A DNA stretch of 51,564 bases, from NCBI GenBank assembly GCA_028867435.1, contig JAGWGI010000006.1, forward strand, positions 1 through 51,564. The letters run 5' to 3'. Below, piece by piece: positions 27,477 to 37,948 of the stretch. Source of the stretch: Microcaldota archaeon (GTDB taxonomy: Archaea > Micrarchaeota > Micrarchaeia > Micrarchaeales > CABMGC01). The notes below the pieces were generated by a model. It had not been told where the DNA came from, did no database searches, and worked only from the letters and a program-made list of their open reading frames with translations. A program made the translations under genes and the position numbers. Position 1 is the stretch's first letter; the number at the start of each line of letters is the position of its first letter.

Positions 27477-28279
27477 TCTATGAATTTCTTTACGATGCTT
27501 ATATACTCTTCTTTAATCGCCTGGTCTTCTAATACAGCAACTAGCCCTGCGTCGCTGTAGTCGCCCATTTTAGGATTCTGTTTTATGCTGCCAAGCAGCT
27601 CGCAGCCTAGGGCCTCTGCCACCTCCCTGCCGCCAAAGTGCTTACCATCTGACATGTTCTCCACAACACCCAGGAGTGCTAGTCCGAAGCGCTTTGCCAT
27701 TATCCCTGACTTTATCGTGTTTATCGCAGAGATGTGATGCGGGGTCGTCACAAGCACAAACCCGTCGAGCGGTATGAGCTGCATTATAGTCAGCGGCGCG
27801 TCGCTTGTGCCTGGGCTCAAGTCCACGATCAGATAATCGAGTTCCCCCCACTGCGTTTGTGCGAAGAACTCTTTTAGCATCTTAGTCAGCATCGGACCCC
27901 TCCAGATTATCGGCTTCCCGGAATCCTCGAAGAAGAGCCCTGAGGAGATTATCTTAACTCCGTTCTTCTCTTCTGGCTTTAGCGGATATTCCCGTGAAGG
28001 GGTTCCTGAGTACCCGACAAAATATGTGATGTTTGGGCAGTCGATGTCAGCGTCAAGAAGGCCGACCTTGTAGCCCAGAATGCTCAGGGCATATGCGATG
28101 TTCACCGCAGTGGTGGTCTTGCCGACCCCGCCCTTTGCACTATAGACCCCTATCTTGTGCTTTATTGAGGAAAGCTTTGCCTTGAGCTCCTCGCGCTGCG
28201 CTATCACGTTCAAAAATGAGGGGTGCATCCTGCTTTTGTCTATGTTCTCAGGATTGTAATCAGCATTTTCTTCTGCCAT
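27473..28279 (-). CDS. Mrp/NBP35-family P-loop ATPase
   Basis: IGVYSAKGGVGKTTTAVNIAYALSILGYKVGLLDADIDCPN; start MAEENADY at 28279. Confidence 0.9.
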   Translation of the reverse strand: MAEENADYNPENIDKSRMHPSFLNVIAQREELKAKLSSIKHKIGVYSAKGGVGKTTTAVNIAYALSILGYKVGLLDADIDCPNITYFVGYSGTPSREYPLKPEEKNGVKIISSGLFFEDSGKPIIWRGPMLTKMLKEFFAQTQWGELDYLIVDLSPGTSDAPLTIMQLIPLDGFVLVTTPHHISAINTIKSGIMAKRFGLALLGVVENMSDGKHFGGREVAEALGCELLGSIKQNPKMGDYSDAGLVAVLEDQAIKEEYISIVKKFID

Positions 28280-28326
28280 GAAACCATTAGGGGTTGAGTG
28301 TAATGGATACTGGGAGGGCAGAGTTA

Positions 28327-29961
28327 TTATAATTTGAGTAGTTTTGCAGAGGACTGCGCCCCTACACATGCCGAGACGAAGCTTAAGAATGCTTCTTCCG
28401 GAAAGCCAGGCCTGCTGCTAAACTCTGGATGGGACTGAACAGCTAGGTAGAACTTATGTGAGGGTATCTCGAGTATCTCCATCCTCTTTCCTTCGTCGCT
28501 GCTTGCTGAGAAGATCATGCCATTTTCTAAAAGAAGCTTCTGGTATTCTTTGTTGAACTCGTATCTGTGCCTGTGCCTCTTTGAGATCTTTTCGGCATTG
28601 TAGACTTTGTGCGCAAGGGTGCTAGGGCTCACTTCTATTTCGTGCGCCCCGAGCCTGAGCGATCCGCCTTTGTTGGACACGCCCTTCTGCTCTGGCAGAA
28701 GGTCAATTATCGGATTTTTTGTTTGCGCGGCCAGCTCTGTTGAGTTTGCATCAGCAAGTCCGCAGACGCTTCTTGCAAACGCTACTGCGGCAAGCTGGAA
28801 GCCAAAGCAGATGCCCAGATAGGGGATGTTTTTCTCTCTGGCGTAGGTTGCGGTGCTTATTATCCCTTCTGAGCCCCTGGAGCCAAACCCACCGGGGACA
28901 AGTATTCCGTCGTATTTTGAGAGACGGTCGATATTTCCATTGAGCTCGTCAGAGTCTATCCAGTCGATTTTCACAGCTTTGCCGATTTTTGCCCCTGCAT
29001 GATGCAGCGCCTGGTTGATGCTGACATAACTGTCCGCGAGCTTGACGTATTTCCCCACCATCGCAATCTTCACCTCGCTAGAGGATTGCTTGAATGAATC
29101 GACTATAGCGTTCCACTGTGCAAAAGAGGCCTCTATTACCCCCTCTCCATAGCCAAACTTCTTGGAGATAGAGCCAAGTATCCCCTGCTCGTAGAGCATC
29201 TGCGGGACCTCGAGTATGTGCTTTGCATCGTGGCACGAGAAGACGTCATTTTGAAAGACGTTTGAGAACATCGAAATCTTCTTCTTTACCGAATCTTCTA
29301 GTTTAAGCGAGCACCTCACCACCAGTATGTCTGGCTGTATGCCTATCCTGCGCAGTTCCTGCACCGAGTGCTGCGTTGGCTTTGTTTTCTGCTCCCCTAC
29401 CACATCTAACGATGGTGCAAGAGTTACGTGCACGAAGATTACATTCTCTGGACCTTCCTCCAACCTCATCTGACGCAGAGCCTCCAAAAATGGCAGACTC
29501 TCCATGTCCCCCACCGTACCCCCACACTCCACCGCGACGACGTCAAGCATCTCTTCTAAGGCTATGTGCTTTATCCGTGCCTTGATCTCGTTTGTGACAT
29601 GAGGTATTATCTGCACGCATGCACCGAGATATTCCCCTTTGCGCTCTGCGTCTATTACACGTGAATAAATTTGGGAGGTTGTAATGTTATGCAACTTCAT
29701 TATGTTCTGATTAAGGAACCTCTCATAGTTGCCTATGTCCATATCACATTCTCCACCGTCCTCTGTGACGAACACCTCGCCGTGGGCGGTGGGATTCATT
29801 GTGCCTGCATCATAGTTTAAGTATGGATCGATCTTTATGCAGGAGATTTTGTGGCCTGAGAGCTGCAACAGCTTTGCAAGTGAGGAAGTGACAACTCCCT
29901 TGCCAAGTCCCGACATCACTCCGCCTGTGACAAATAGATATTTGGGTGAATTGGCCTGCAT
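28327..29961 (-). CDS. pyrG: CTP synthase
   Basis: [27 protein letters not shown]; GATase domain [16 protein letters not shown]. Confidence 0.97.
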   Translation of the reverse strand: MQANSPKYLFVTGGVMSGLGKGVVTSSLAKLLQLSGHKISCIKIDPYLNYDAGTMNPTAHGEVFVTEDGGECDMDIGNYERFLNQNIMKLHNITTSQIYSRVIDAERKGEYLGACVQIIPHVTNEIKARIKHIALEEMLDVVAVECGGTVGDMESLPFLEALRQMRLEEGPENVIFVHVTLAPSLDVVGEQKTKPTQHSVQELRRIGIQPDILVVRCSLKLEDSVKKKISMFSNVFQNDVFSCHDAKHILEVPQMLYEQGILGSISKKFGYGEGVIEASFAQWNAIVDSFKQSSSEVKIAMVGKYVKLADSYVSINQALHHAGAKIGKAVKIDWIDSDELNGNIDRLSKYDGILVPGGFGSRGSEGIISTATYAREKNIPYLGICFGFQLAAVAFARSVCGLADANSTELAAQTKNPIIDLLPEQKGVSNKGGSLRLGAHEIEVSPSTLAHKVYNAEKISKRHRHRYEFNKEYQKLLLENGMIFSASSDEGKRMEILEIPSHKFYLAVQSHPEFSSRPGFPEEAFLSFVSACVGAQSSAKLLKL

Positions 29962-30134
29962 ACACTATAGATGCAGCACCTTCTTTTTATGCTTTGCCCA
30001 AAACTGCAGGAAGAGGGGTAAGAAATGGTGTATTTGCGATAGTTAAAGGGAAAATGCGCGGAATAGTGGAATTACGCAAACGTTATTATAATTATTCGAT
30101 TATATTTCCTTACTATTACTAAATAGGTGAAGCT

Positions 30135-30497
30135 ATGAATATAAGTGAGTTAAAGGCTGGAGCTACAAACGTCACGATAGAGGCGCTTGTTTCATCGAAA
30201 CAGGAACCGAGGGAAGTTGTTACAAAGTACGGCAAGAGGCTGAATGTGGCAAACATCACGCTAAAGGACGACAGCGGAACGATAGCGATGTCGCTTTGGG
30301 GCAACGATGCGGAGGCAATTAGTGAAGGAGACACAATAAAGGTAACCAATGGTTACGTAAGCGAGTTCAGGGGATCTCCGCAGCTCTCTGCAGGCAAGTT
30401 CGGCAAGATTGAAGTTGTGGGCAAGGGGGCAGGGAAGGCCGCAAAGCCCGAAGAGGCGGACTCTAATTTTGACGACGTTGAAGAAGGGGAGATGTAA
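30135..30497 (+). CDS. Single-OB-fold RPA/SSB-like protein with acidic tail
   Basis: VTIEALVSSKQEPREVVTKYGKRLNVANITLKDDSGTIAMSLWGNDA; acidic C-terminus DSNFDDVEEGEM. Confidence 0.85.
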   Translation: MNISELKAGATNVTIEALVSSKQEPREVVTKYGKRLNVANITLKDDSGTIAMSLWGNDAEAISEGDTIKVTNGYVSEFRGSPQLSAGKFGKIEVVGKGAGKAAKPEEADSNFDDVEEGEM

Positions 30498-30965
30498 GTG
30501 GTCCTTGCTGAAGGGGTTTCAGCACCGGATTTCAAACTGATGGGCACTGACAATCAGGCCCATTCCCTTAGCGACTACAGGGGAAAGAAGGTTGTGCTTT
30601 ATTTTTATCCGAAGGATGACACGCCAGGCTGCACGAAGGAGGCGTGCGACTTCAGGGACTCAATGGAGTCAATAAGGGAAGATGGCACTGAAGTACTCGG
30701 GGTCAGCATGGATACAGTCATGTCGCATGTCAAGTTTACCAACAAGTACAACCTGAACTTCATGCTGCTTGCAGACATGACAGGCAAGGTATGCGAGGAC
30801 TATGGGGTGATGGGCAACAAGCACATCTTCGGCAAGAGCTCGTGGGGACTTGTCAGGACAACATATGTCATAGATAAGGGTGGCAGGATCGTGAAGGTGT
30901 TCTCTCCGGTAAAAGTTGATGGCCACAGAGATGAGGTAGTCGCGGAGCTTGGGAAGATTTCCTGA
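30498..30965 (+). CDS. bcp: Peroxiredoxin (Bcp/PrxQ family)
   Basis: YFYPKDDTPGCTKEACDFRD; GTG start. Confidence 0.93.
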   Translation: MVLAEGVSAPDFKLMGTDNQAHSLSDYRGKKVVLYFYPKDDTPGCTKEACDFRDSMESIREDGTEVLGVSMDTVMSHVKFTNKYNLNFMLLADMTGKVCEDYGVMGNKHIFGKSSWGLVRTTYVIDKGGRIVKVFSPVKVDGHRDEVVAELGKIS

Positions 30966-30974
30966 TGCTAGAAC

Positions 30975-32237
30975 TTAGAATTGTGTTGTAAGTTTGTCGC
31001 CGAGCTTTGGGGCGTACGCATCGTATCCCTCTGTTTTCAGGTTTTCCGCCAATGACTCTGTATTCTCTGCGTCTCCGTGTATGCACACCACAGTCTCGGG
31101 GTTGCTCTTTCTCACGTATTCGTAGATGTCCTCGGTGCTCGCATGCGCCGAGAAATCGTAATATGCTGCAGGGTTCTTTATCTTGCGAGTTTCGTTGTCG
31201 ATTTCTAGCGGCCTGCCATCAAGCAGTTTCCTGCCGTTTGTCCCGGTGACCTGGTATCCCGTGAGCATGATCTTTGATTGCGGGCTTAGCCTTGTCACAT
31301 AGTGAAGGGCCGGCCCCCCATTTAGCATGCCTGCGGTGGTGACGATTATCCCAGGCCCGTCAAGTGCTGTTGTCCTGCCCTGATGGTCCTCAACCCAGGT
31401 AACGTTTTTCATTGCGCTCATAAGCAGCTGCTTGTCCTTCACGAACTCAGGGTGCCTCAAAGCAATATCTGTCGCCTTCTTTGCCATACCGTCTAGATAT
31501 GTTTGGTCAATCAGATTGTTCCTATAGAGGATTGCCAGGATTTCCTGGGCCCTGCCCACTGCAAAGCAGGGAACCAGAGCCACTCCCCCGTTATCTAGGG
31601 TTTCCCTCACATCCTCTATGAACGCCTTTGTGGTGGTCGCCCTGTCAGGATGGCTCCTTGTGGCATATGTAGATTCGACCATCAGTATGTCACTGTGAAC
31701 TATTTCAGCGCTGCCCTGCAGCTCCTGCTGCGCTATCTTGAAGTCTCCTGTGTAGACCAATCGCCTGCCGTTACGCTTGTTCTCTATTAGCGTTATTGCG
31801 CTGCCAAAGATGTGGCCTGCATCGTAGAAGGTGATCTCGTAGTTTGAGAAGTCTAGTGGTACATGGTAATCATATGAGACGAACTTGTTGACGAAACTCT
31901 TGATCTGCCCTTTTGTGAATGCTGGTCCTGTGTGCTGCTTCTGGCTTATCCCCAAAGAGTCTTCTATGAGCAGCTCTGAAAACTCCAAAGTCGGCCTTGT
32001 GCCAAACGCCACAGGAAGCGAGTGGTTGTAGAGGGTAGGTAGGGCGCCGCTGTGGTCGAAGTGAGCGTGGCTTACTATGCATGCATCCACTCTGCCGGGA
32101 ACCAGCGGGTACTCTGGCTTTACTGTGCCCACCTTGACGCCATAGTCAAGCAACAGGTTCTTTTCGTCCTTTAGAAGAAATGCGGACCTGCCAACCTCCC
32201 CTGCCCCCCCCAAAAATTGTATCTCCAAAATACTCAC
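30975..32237 (-). CDS. beta-CASP metallo-beta-lactamase ribonuclease
   Basis: SHAHFDHSG, YTGDF, VESTYATRSHP, beta-CASP motifs; C-terminal HGDAENTESL. Confidence 0.9.
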   Translation of the reverse strand: MSILEIQFLGGAGEVGRSAFLLKDEKNLLLDYGVKVGTVKPEYPLVPGRVDACIVSHAHFDHSGALPTLYNHSLPVAFGTRPTLEFSELLIEDSLGISQKQHTGPAFTKGQIKSFVNKFVSYDYHVPLDFSNYEITFYDAGHIFGSAITLIENKRNGRRLVYTGDFKIAQQELQGSAEIVHSDILMVESTYATRSHPDRATTTKAFIEDVRETLDNGGVALVPCFAVGRAQEILAILYRNNLIDQTYLDGMAKKATDIALRHPEFVKDKQLLMSAMKNVTWVEDHQGRTTALDGPGIIVTTAGMLNGGPALHYVTRLSPQSKIMLTGYQVTGTNGRKLLDGRPLEIDNETRKIKNPAAYYDFSAHASTEDIYEYVRKSNPETVVCIHGDAENTESLAENLKTEGYDAYAPKLGDKLTTQF

Positions 32238-32308
32238 ACTGCCGATTGAATAAATAACGCTTTTAAGTATTGCCTCTCAATTATCCTTGATTCTCGGTAG
32301 ATGGGGTT

Positions 32309-32968
32309 ATGGTTGCAGAAGATATAAACTTTTTGGATTTAGCTTGCCTGCTAAGGATAGGGCCGGATACGGTCATGGAGAAATTCGGCGGGCTGATAAA
32401 CACCAGCTTCTTCGATGCCTCAACAATCGCCGGAACTCTTAAACAGAAGGGACTCATAGAGTTCACTAATAACTACCCAGGGCCTAACGGCATACTTATT
32501 TCGCAGCTTGGTAAGAGCCTAATTGCAGAGGCAGAATCGAAGGGCAATGAGCCTTTTGACACCCTCGATTCCACGATTCTGCAGCAGATGTCTGGGGGGA
32601 AGAGGATTCCTCTAGAACTTGGCAACTCGCTAAGCATAAGGAGCCGGGATTTGGCGATGAGGCTCTACAAGCTCTACAAGCAGAACTACATCATCTATGA
32701 CTTAAAGAACGGCAGTGTAGAGCTCCTTCTGACCGAGGGCGGCTTTTTGAAGATAAGAAGCATGCAGCCTGGCGCTTTCCAGAATGTGGCACAGCAGCAG
32801 GCAGCGCAGGGCACAGCGGCAGAAGTGCAGCAGCAAAAGACCGCGCAACAGGCAGAGGCCTTGTCGCATCAAGCTCATAGCATGGGTAGAATGGTGGGGG
32901 TGTATGCAGTTGCCGTAATTATCGTGATTGTTGCGGTTCTTGTCCTCTTCAAGTTCGGGTATCTCTAG
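32309..32968 (+). CDS. Hypothetical, wHTH-like with C-terminal TM anchor
   Basis: Soluble N-terminus, Gln/Ala-rich linker, final VYAVAVIIVIVAVLVLFKFGYL helix. Confidence 0.7.
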   Translation: MVAEDINFLDLACLLRIGPDTVMEKFGGLINTSFFDASTIAGTLKQKGLIEFTNNYPGPNGILISQLGKSLIAEAESKGNEPFDTLDSTILQQMSGGKRIPLELGNSLSIRSRDLAMRLYKLYKQNYIIYDLKNGSVELLLTEGGFLKIRSMQPGAFQNVAQQQAAQGTAAEVQQQKTAQQAEALSHQAHSMGRMVGVYAVAVIIVIVAVLVLFKFGYL

Positions 32969-32973
32969 ATGGT

Positions 32974-33591
32974 TTGGATATGCAATTAATGGAATACACT
33001 TCTGCGGCCAAACTCCTCAAGGGGTACGGGATACGGAGCATAGAGAGCGCGTACGTCAGGGATGCTGAGTCCGCAATCAAGTTTTCCAAGGGTGGAAAGA
33101 TAGCGCTCAAGGGGATATCGAGCAGGGCGCTGCACAAAAGCAAGGCAGGGCTGGTAAAGCTTAACCTCTCTTCAAAGGAGATAGAGCCAGCATTCAAGGA
33201 GATAGAAAAGCGCTCCAAGAAGTTCTCCCCTTACAGGATATTGGCACAGAGGATGGCAGAGCCAGGAATTGAAATAATAATTGGGGGAAGGGTGGATCCG
33301 CAGTTCGGAAAGATGATACTGCTCGGGCTGGGTGGGATCTATGTGGAGACCTTCAAGGATTTCTCATTGCGGGCCTGCCCGATAACTGCATACGATGCGC
33401 GCAAGATGGTGAGTGAACTGCGCTCAAGGAGGATAATCACTTATGGGGGAAGGGGATCGGCGCAGCTGGAATCCCTCCTTTTGAAGGCGTCGAAATTAAT
33501 TGCCCAGAACAAGATAGGCGAACTTGACCTCAATCCGGTAATAGTCAGGGAGAAGGGATACGATGTTGTTGACATAAGAATACTCTGGTGA
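32974..33591 (+). CDS. Acetyl-CoA synthetase (ADP-forming) beta subunit, ATP-grasp
   Basis: GGRVDPQFGKMILLGLGGIYVETFKDFSLRACPI...ELDLNPVIV. Confidence 0.92.
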   Translation: MDMQLMEYTSAAKLLKGYGIRSIESAYVRDAESAIKFSKGGKIALKGISSRALHKSKAGLVKLNLSSKEIEPAFKEIEKRSKKFSPYRILAQRMAEPGIEIIIGGRVDPQFGKMILLGLGGIYVETFKDFSLRACPITAYDARKMVSELRSRRIITYGGRGSAQLESLLLKASKLIAQNKIGELDLNPVIVREKGYDVVDIRILW

Positions 33592-34988
33592 GATTGATGC
33601 GAAAAGAGAGAAAAATTGATCTGAGACCGATGCTCAAACCACAGAGCGTGGCTGTGATAGGCGCCTCAAACAACCCTGACAAAGTCGGGCACATCATACT
33701 AAACAACTATCTGGAAGAGGGATATCAGGGTAGGCTCTATCCTATCAACCCCAACGATGAGATGGTCATGGGAATTCGAGCATACAAGAGCGTCCTTGGG
33801 ATCAGGGATAAGATTGATCTTGCGGTTATAGCTGTACCTGCAGCCATAGTGCCCATGGTTCTGGAGGAGTGCGGCAGGGCGAAAGTAAAGTCGGTGGTTG
33901 TGGTTAGCGGCGGATTTGCGGAGGTGGGAGAAACCAAGCTGCAGGACAAGATAGTGGCGATAGCTAACAAGTACAACATTTCTATGGTAGGACCAAACTG
34001 CCTGGGGGTCATGGACCCGAGATCCCGGGTAGACACGCTCTTTTTGCCGACATACAAGCTGACAAAGCCCAAAGTCGGAGGGGTTAGCTTCGTTGCCCAG
34101 AGCGGCGCAGTTGGCAGCACTGTGCTAGACCTGATAGCGGGGGAGGGATTTGGGCTCTCCAAGTTCATATCGTACGGCAACGCCGCGCAGGTAGATGAAG
34201 TGGACATACTAAAATACCTGATGAACGATGACGAGACAAAGGTCATCATAATGTACATCGAGGGAGTGAAGCGCGGCAGGGAGTTTTTGGAAGTGGCAAA
34301 GAAGGTAACCAGGGTAAAGCCGGTGGTGGTGATAAAGGGAGGCACAACTGATGCAGGAGTTGCGGCGGCGCGCTCCCACACCGCGGCTCTGGCAGGGAGC
34401 AATCAATCATACGAGGCAGTATTCAAGCAGTGCGGGTTCTCGATAGCAAAGGACCTTGATGAACTGCTCTATTTCGGGAAGGCTTTTGCTTCCGAGATGC
34501 TGCCTTTGGGGGACAGGGTGGTGATAATAACCAATGGCGGCGGCACAGGGGTGCTGACCACCGATGCGGTATACAACAGCGGCCTGAGAATGGCGGAACT
34601 AAGTGCAAGGAGTAGAGCGGAACTTAGCAGGTCGATGCCCTCCACTGTGAACGTGAGGAATCCTTTGGATCTGGTGGGAGATGCAGGCATAGAGAGATAT
34701 GACAAAGCGCTGTCGGTGCTCTCAGAGGACCCTGGAATCGACATGATAATCGTGATTGCACTCTTCCAGACGCCTGGAGCCGACGAGGGGCTTGCGCTCA
34801 GGCTTGCACAATACAAGAAGGCGATCAAAAAGCCGATGATAGTAATAAGCATTGGGGACAAGTACACCAGGGATAGGGTTGTGCTCATGGAGAATGAGGG
34901 ACTGCCGGTCTACGACTCCCCTTCAGCTGCGGCAAATTCGCTTGCTGAACTACTCAAATACTACAAGTACAAAAAGGGGATTGTCTAA
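33588..34988 (+). CDS. Acetyl-CoA synthetase (ADP-forming) alpha subunit
   Basis: LKPQSVAVIGASNNPDKVGHIILNN...SMVGPNCLGVMDP...FVAQSGAVG...ARSHTAALAGS. Confidence 0.95.
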   Translation: MRLMRKERKIDLRPMLKPQSVAVIGASNNPDKVGHIILNNYLEEGYQGRLYPINPNDEMVMGIRAYKSVLGIRDKIDLAVIAVPAAIVPMVLEECGRAKVKSVVVVSGGFAEVGETKLQDKIVAIANKYNISMVGPNCLGVMDPRSRVDTLFLPTYKLTKPKVGGVSFVAQSGAVGSTVLDLIAGEGFGLSKFISYGNAAQVDEVDILKYLMNDDETKVIIMYIEGVKRGREFLEVAKKVTRVKPVVVIKGGTTDAGVAAARSHTAALAGSNQSYEAVFKQCGFSIAKDLDELLYFGKAFASEMLPLGDRVVIITNGGGTGVLTTDAVYNSGLRMAELSARSRAELSRSMPSTVNVRNPLDLVGDAGIERYDKALSVLSEDPGIDMIIVIALFQTPGADEGLALRLAQYKKAIKKPMIVISIGDKYTRDRVVLMENEGLPVYDSPSAAANSLAELLKYYKYKKGIV

Positions 34989-34997
34989 CCCTGCCGC

Positions 34998-36209
34998 TCA
35001 GCGTACATCTTTGGAAAAGAGCTCTTCGATTATCCTGCCCACAAGCTTGTCCTTCTTTTCGTCGGAGCTGAGAGCCTCGAAAAGCTCGGAGGGATTCATC
35101 TTGAGGGAATAATTCGCCCCTTTGAGCTGCTCTAGAAATATGCTCAGCCCGTAGTCCTTTATCGATATGTTCTCGAATGCGCCACTTCTCAGCGCCTCCG
35201 CCTCGCTCATCGAAGCATGGTCTTCTATCTTGCTTTTGCTTACCTCAACGATGGCCAAATTCTCGTATTTCTTTAGGATGTCTGCTAGGTCAATGTCAAT
35301 CTGCTTGTATCCGACCGCCATCTCCCCCTCAAGCACCACCCTGATTATTGGCTTTTCGACGGAGCCTGAGAGGTGCCTTTCGATCGCAAGCCCTATTTCC
35401 TGATGTATCTTATGCGGATCCTTCTCAGAAACGTTAACCTTCTCGACATAAAATGCCCTGGAATTAATGGTTATGAAGCTGTAAGCCGAGGTTTTGGTAT
35501 CAAACAGGTAGAAACCTTTGGACTCTGTCTCACCTTCCTTGAGCTGGGTAAGGACAGTGCTGCCTGGGATGAGGAAGGGCTTCCCGAAGACTTTCTGCTC
35601 AACCCTACTGTGTATGTGGCCGTCAACATAGAGATCAAAGCCCTTGGGAAGCTCGTCGAACTTTATGAAGTCGTTGCTGAAAGGCAGAAGCTCGTATATC
35701 GACTGGTGGAACATGAAGACGTTGAATGCGCCATCAACAGGAACCGGGTTCATGGATTGGAGCGCCTCCCTCACCTTTTCTTCCGAAAGACCGCCCATGG
35801 CGAAGACCGCAACCCTCTCACCGTCCTTCTCTATCTCTACCGTCGAATCGCTTGCGTCAACAAGGAGTCCTGCCAGGCTTAGCAGTTCTACGGAATTGCC
35901 TGCATTGTGCGCCCTCCTCTCGTGGGTTCCGGGTATTGCTATTATCGGCAGGTCTGTGAAGAGCCTTTTGCTGCCTTTGTATGCAACAACCTTGGCCTTC
36001 CAATTCTTCTTGCCAAGGTTCCTGAAAAGATTGACCCCTTGTGCGAGTACCTCCAGCCTTGGGTTCCTTATATCAAAGACATCGCCAGGAATTATCATAA
36101 TGTCGCAGACTTCCGATGCCTTGTAGAGCGCCTCTTCGGCCTGCCTGTAGGAGTCTTCGGCAAACCTTTCGTAGCCGAGATGGAAGTCCGAGAGGATTGC
36201 GATTTTCAT
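34998..36209 (-). CDS. Mre11/SbcD-like DNA repair exonuclease
   Basis: ILSDFHLGYERF, IIPGDVFDIRNP, IPGTHERR, DGHIHSR metallophosphoesterase motifs. Confidence 0.85.
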   Translation of the reverse strand: MKIAILSDFHLGYERFAEDSYRQAEEALYKASEVCDIMIIPGDVFDIRNPRLEVLAQGVNLFRNLGKKNWKAKVVAYKGSKRLFTDLPIIAIPGTHERRAHNAGNSVELLSLAGLLVDASDSTVEIEKDGERVAVFAMGGLSEEKVREALQSMNPVPVDGAFNVFMFHQSIYELLPFSNDFIKFDELPKGFDLYVDGHIHSRVEQKVFGKPFLIPGSTVLTQLKEGETESKGFYLFDTKTSAYSFITINSRAFYVEKVNVSEKDPHKIHQEIGLAIERHLSGSVEKPIIRVVLEGEMAVGYKQIDIDLADILKKYENLAIVEVSKSKIEDHASMSEAEALRSGAFENISIKDYGLSIFLEQLKGANYSLKMNPSELFEALSSDEKKDKLVGRIIEELFSKDVR

Positions 36210-36233
36210 TAGCCTAGCCCCTTTGGAACAAAG

Positions 36234-36599
36234 TTATTGCTGCATGGAGTTTGAGATCTGCGTTATCTTCTCCCTGAGCGACTTCTCGCGCGACTTTAGT
36301 TCATTGAGCTGCTTGTTAACTGACTGTAGCCTGACCTCGTTGGTCTCCGACTTCTCGGAAATGTTCTTGAGGGCAGTATCCCTGCTTGTTTCTATTATCA
36401 CCCCCCCGATGGTAACGTAGACCTTCCCTGTGGAATTCCCAACCTCCTCCTTTGCTGTCTGCAGCTCGTTTTTCTGAACCTGGAGCTGCTCACCCTGCAA
36501 TCCGAATGACCTTATCTGCTCCTGTACCATCTGGTAATCCCTGAGCATTTTTTCCACCTCTTGTGGGGATGGAGAAGATGCGGCTGCTTTGTTGTCCAT
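36234..36599 (-). CDS. pfdB: Prefoldin beta subunit
   Basis: Coiled-coil arms flanking VYVTIGGVIIETSRDTALKNISEKSE hairpins. Confidence 0.88.
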   Translation of the reverse strand: MDNKAAASSPSPQEVEKMLRDYQMVQEQIRSFGLQGEQLQVQKNELQTAKEEVGNSTGKVYVTIGGVIIETSRDTALKNISEKSETNEVRLQSVNKQLNELKSREKSLREKITQISNSMQQ

Positions 36600-36652
36600 T
36601 TAATCACTTAGTTAAAGCATGTAAAAACTATATCAGTATCTGGTTCGAACGC

Positions 36653-37051
36653 TCAGGGAGCTGGGGCTATCTTGGGGGCTTCTATGCATTCCAGTTCCTT
36701 GGAGTATTCCTTTCTTTCTGCTATGGCACCGTCCTTGTCGTACACATATAGCGTTACCTTAACCTTGTAGGTGCTTGGATAGACTTCGCTTCCTGCGAAG
36801 ATTTTTACCCTCTTCTCCTTTGCGGAGTCCTTCTGGAGTATGCCTATTAAACCCTTGCCTGTGGGGAGGGACTTGTCTGGGGCTAAGGAGAGGGGTGCAG
36901 GCACTTCGTATACTGCCTCGACCCAGTACGGGTCTTGCTCTGCGATGGCTATCTTCAGGTTAAGCTCAATCTCGTTGTAGGTGAATGCCCTGATTTTCTC
37001 AGCGCTTGAGACCATCTGGACGGTTATCTCCGGCATGGCAATATTATCCAT
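36653..37051 (-). CDS. Hypothetical protein
   Basis: 132-aa ORF in cluster with prefoldin; no family recognised. Confidence 0.65.
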   Translation of the reverse strand: MDNIAMPEITVQMVSSAEKIRAFTYNEIELNLKIAIAEQDPYWVEAVYEVPAPLSLAPDKSLPTGKGLIGILQKDSAKEKRVKIFAGSEVYPSTYKVKVTLYVYDKDGAIAERKEYSKELECIEAPKIAPAP

Positions 37052-37143
37052 CCTACGTATTAAAAGGTATCATCGCAGCGGGAATTGGGATTTGTAGAGA
37101 CTATTTTTAATATGTTCGGTCGTAATTACCGTTAAGTGAGTTT

Positions 37144-37893
37144 GTGAATCATGCGGGTTTTAGCCGTTCATCCCAGGTGACTAGGGACAGGGGGGAATTC
37201 GGTGCCACTTCGCTGCATAATGAAATGTACGTAATAAGGAGGGTGCGGGAAGGGCTTGACAAGGCAGGTATAGAATATTCTCTTGTCGGAGGATCGAGTA
37301 TAGGCTCGGTGTTCATCGTGCCGAAGCAGTACGAAAAGAGAAGGATCAAGAGCAGGCAGATAAAAATCAGTGCGCTTGAGGGGCAGAGTGGGGAGATAGA
37401 CAGGGTCATGACAACGTCCAAATGGAAATCCGTGGGCACCAGCAAGGCTGTGATTTACAGGACGCCAGAGGAACTCGCTCAGGGCAGGAAGGTAGTCCAT
37501 GACGTCATGCTCTACGCAAAGGACTATGATGGCAGGTATCATGTATCGATCGCCCTGGCTAAGGACAAGGAACAGATAATGAGTTATGCCTCCACGGTTG
37601 AGCACAAGCTTTTCAGGGGCAAGGAACGGGACATCAAGGACCTCGCCAATGTATTCGCGATTTATGACATGCACAAACTGCTCAACCCGCAGGAGAGGGT
37701 CAACCAAATGGAGCCTGTGCAGCAGAAGATTGCAAGTGCCTTTGAACAAAATTCAGGACGCCTGCTGGAAGAGCTGCGCATCCTGAAGAGAAAATACCCA
37801 AGGCACAAGGAGACGATAGAGAAGAACGTGGAGCATTTGCAGGGTTTCGTAGAGTCCATAGCCAAAATAAGAAAACGGGCAGGAACGGAGTAG
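37144..37893 (+). CDS. Possible AbiEii-like nucleotidyltransferase-fold protein (degenerate)
   Basis: GIEYSLVGGSSIG near N-terminus and TVEHKLFRGKERDIKDLANVFAIYDM resembling the C-terminal part of AbiEii-type NTases; no clear DxD. Confidence 0.4.
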   Translation: MNHAGFSRSSQVTRDRGEFGATSLHNEMYVIRRVREGLDKAGIEYSLVGGSSIGSVFIVPKQYEKRRIKSRQIKISALEGQSGEIDRVMTTSKWKSVGTSKAVIYRTPEELAQGRKVVHDVMLYAKDYDGRYHVSIALAKDKEQIMSYASTVEHKLFRGKERDIKDLANVFAIYDMHKLLNPQERVNQMEPVQQKIASAFEQNSGRLLEELRILKRKYPRHKETIEKNVEHLQGFVESIAKIRKRAGTE

Positions 37894-37948
37894 ACTGAGT
37901 GCATTTAAATAATTTATTTGCGATAGTATAACTCGCAGTAGTGAGCCA

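Noticed and set aside
33737-34402. 221-aa minus-strand ORF
   Set aside because: Antisense to the acetyl-CoA synthetase alpha subunit; no protein features.
37168-37749. 193-aa minus-strand ORF
   Set aside because: Antisense to 37144..37893, which has better protein-like composition and operon context.
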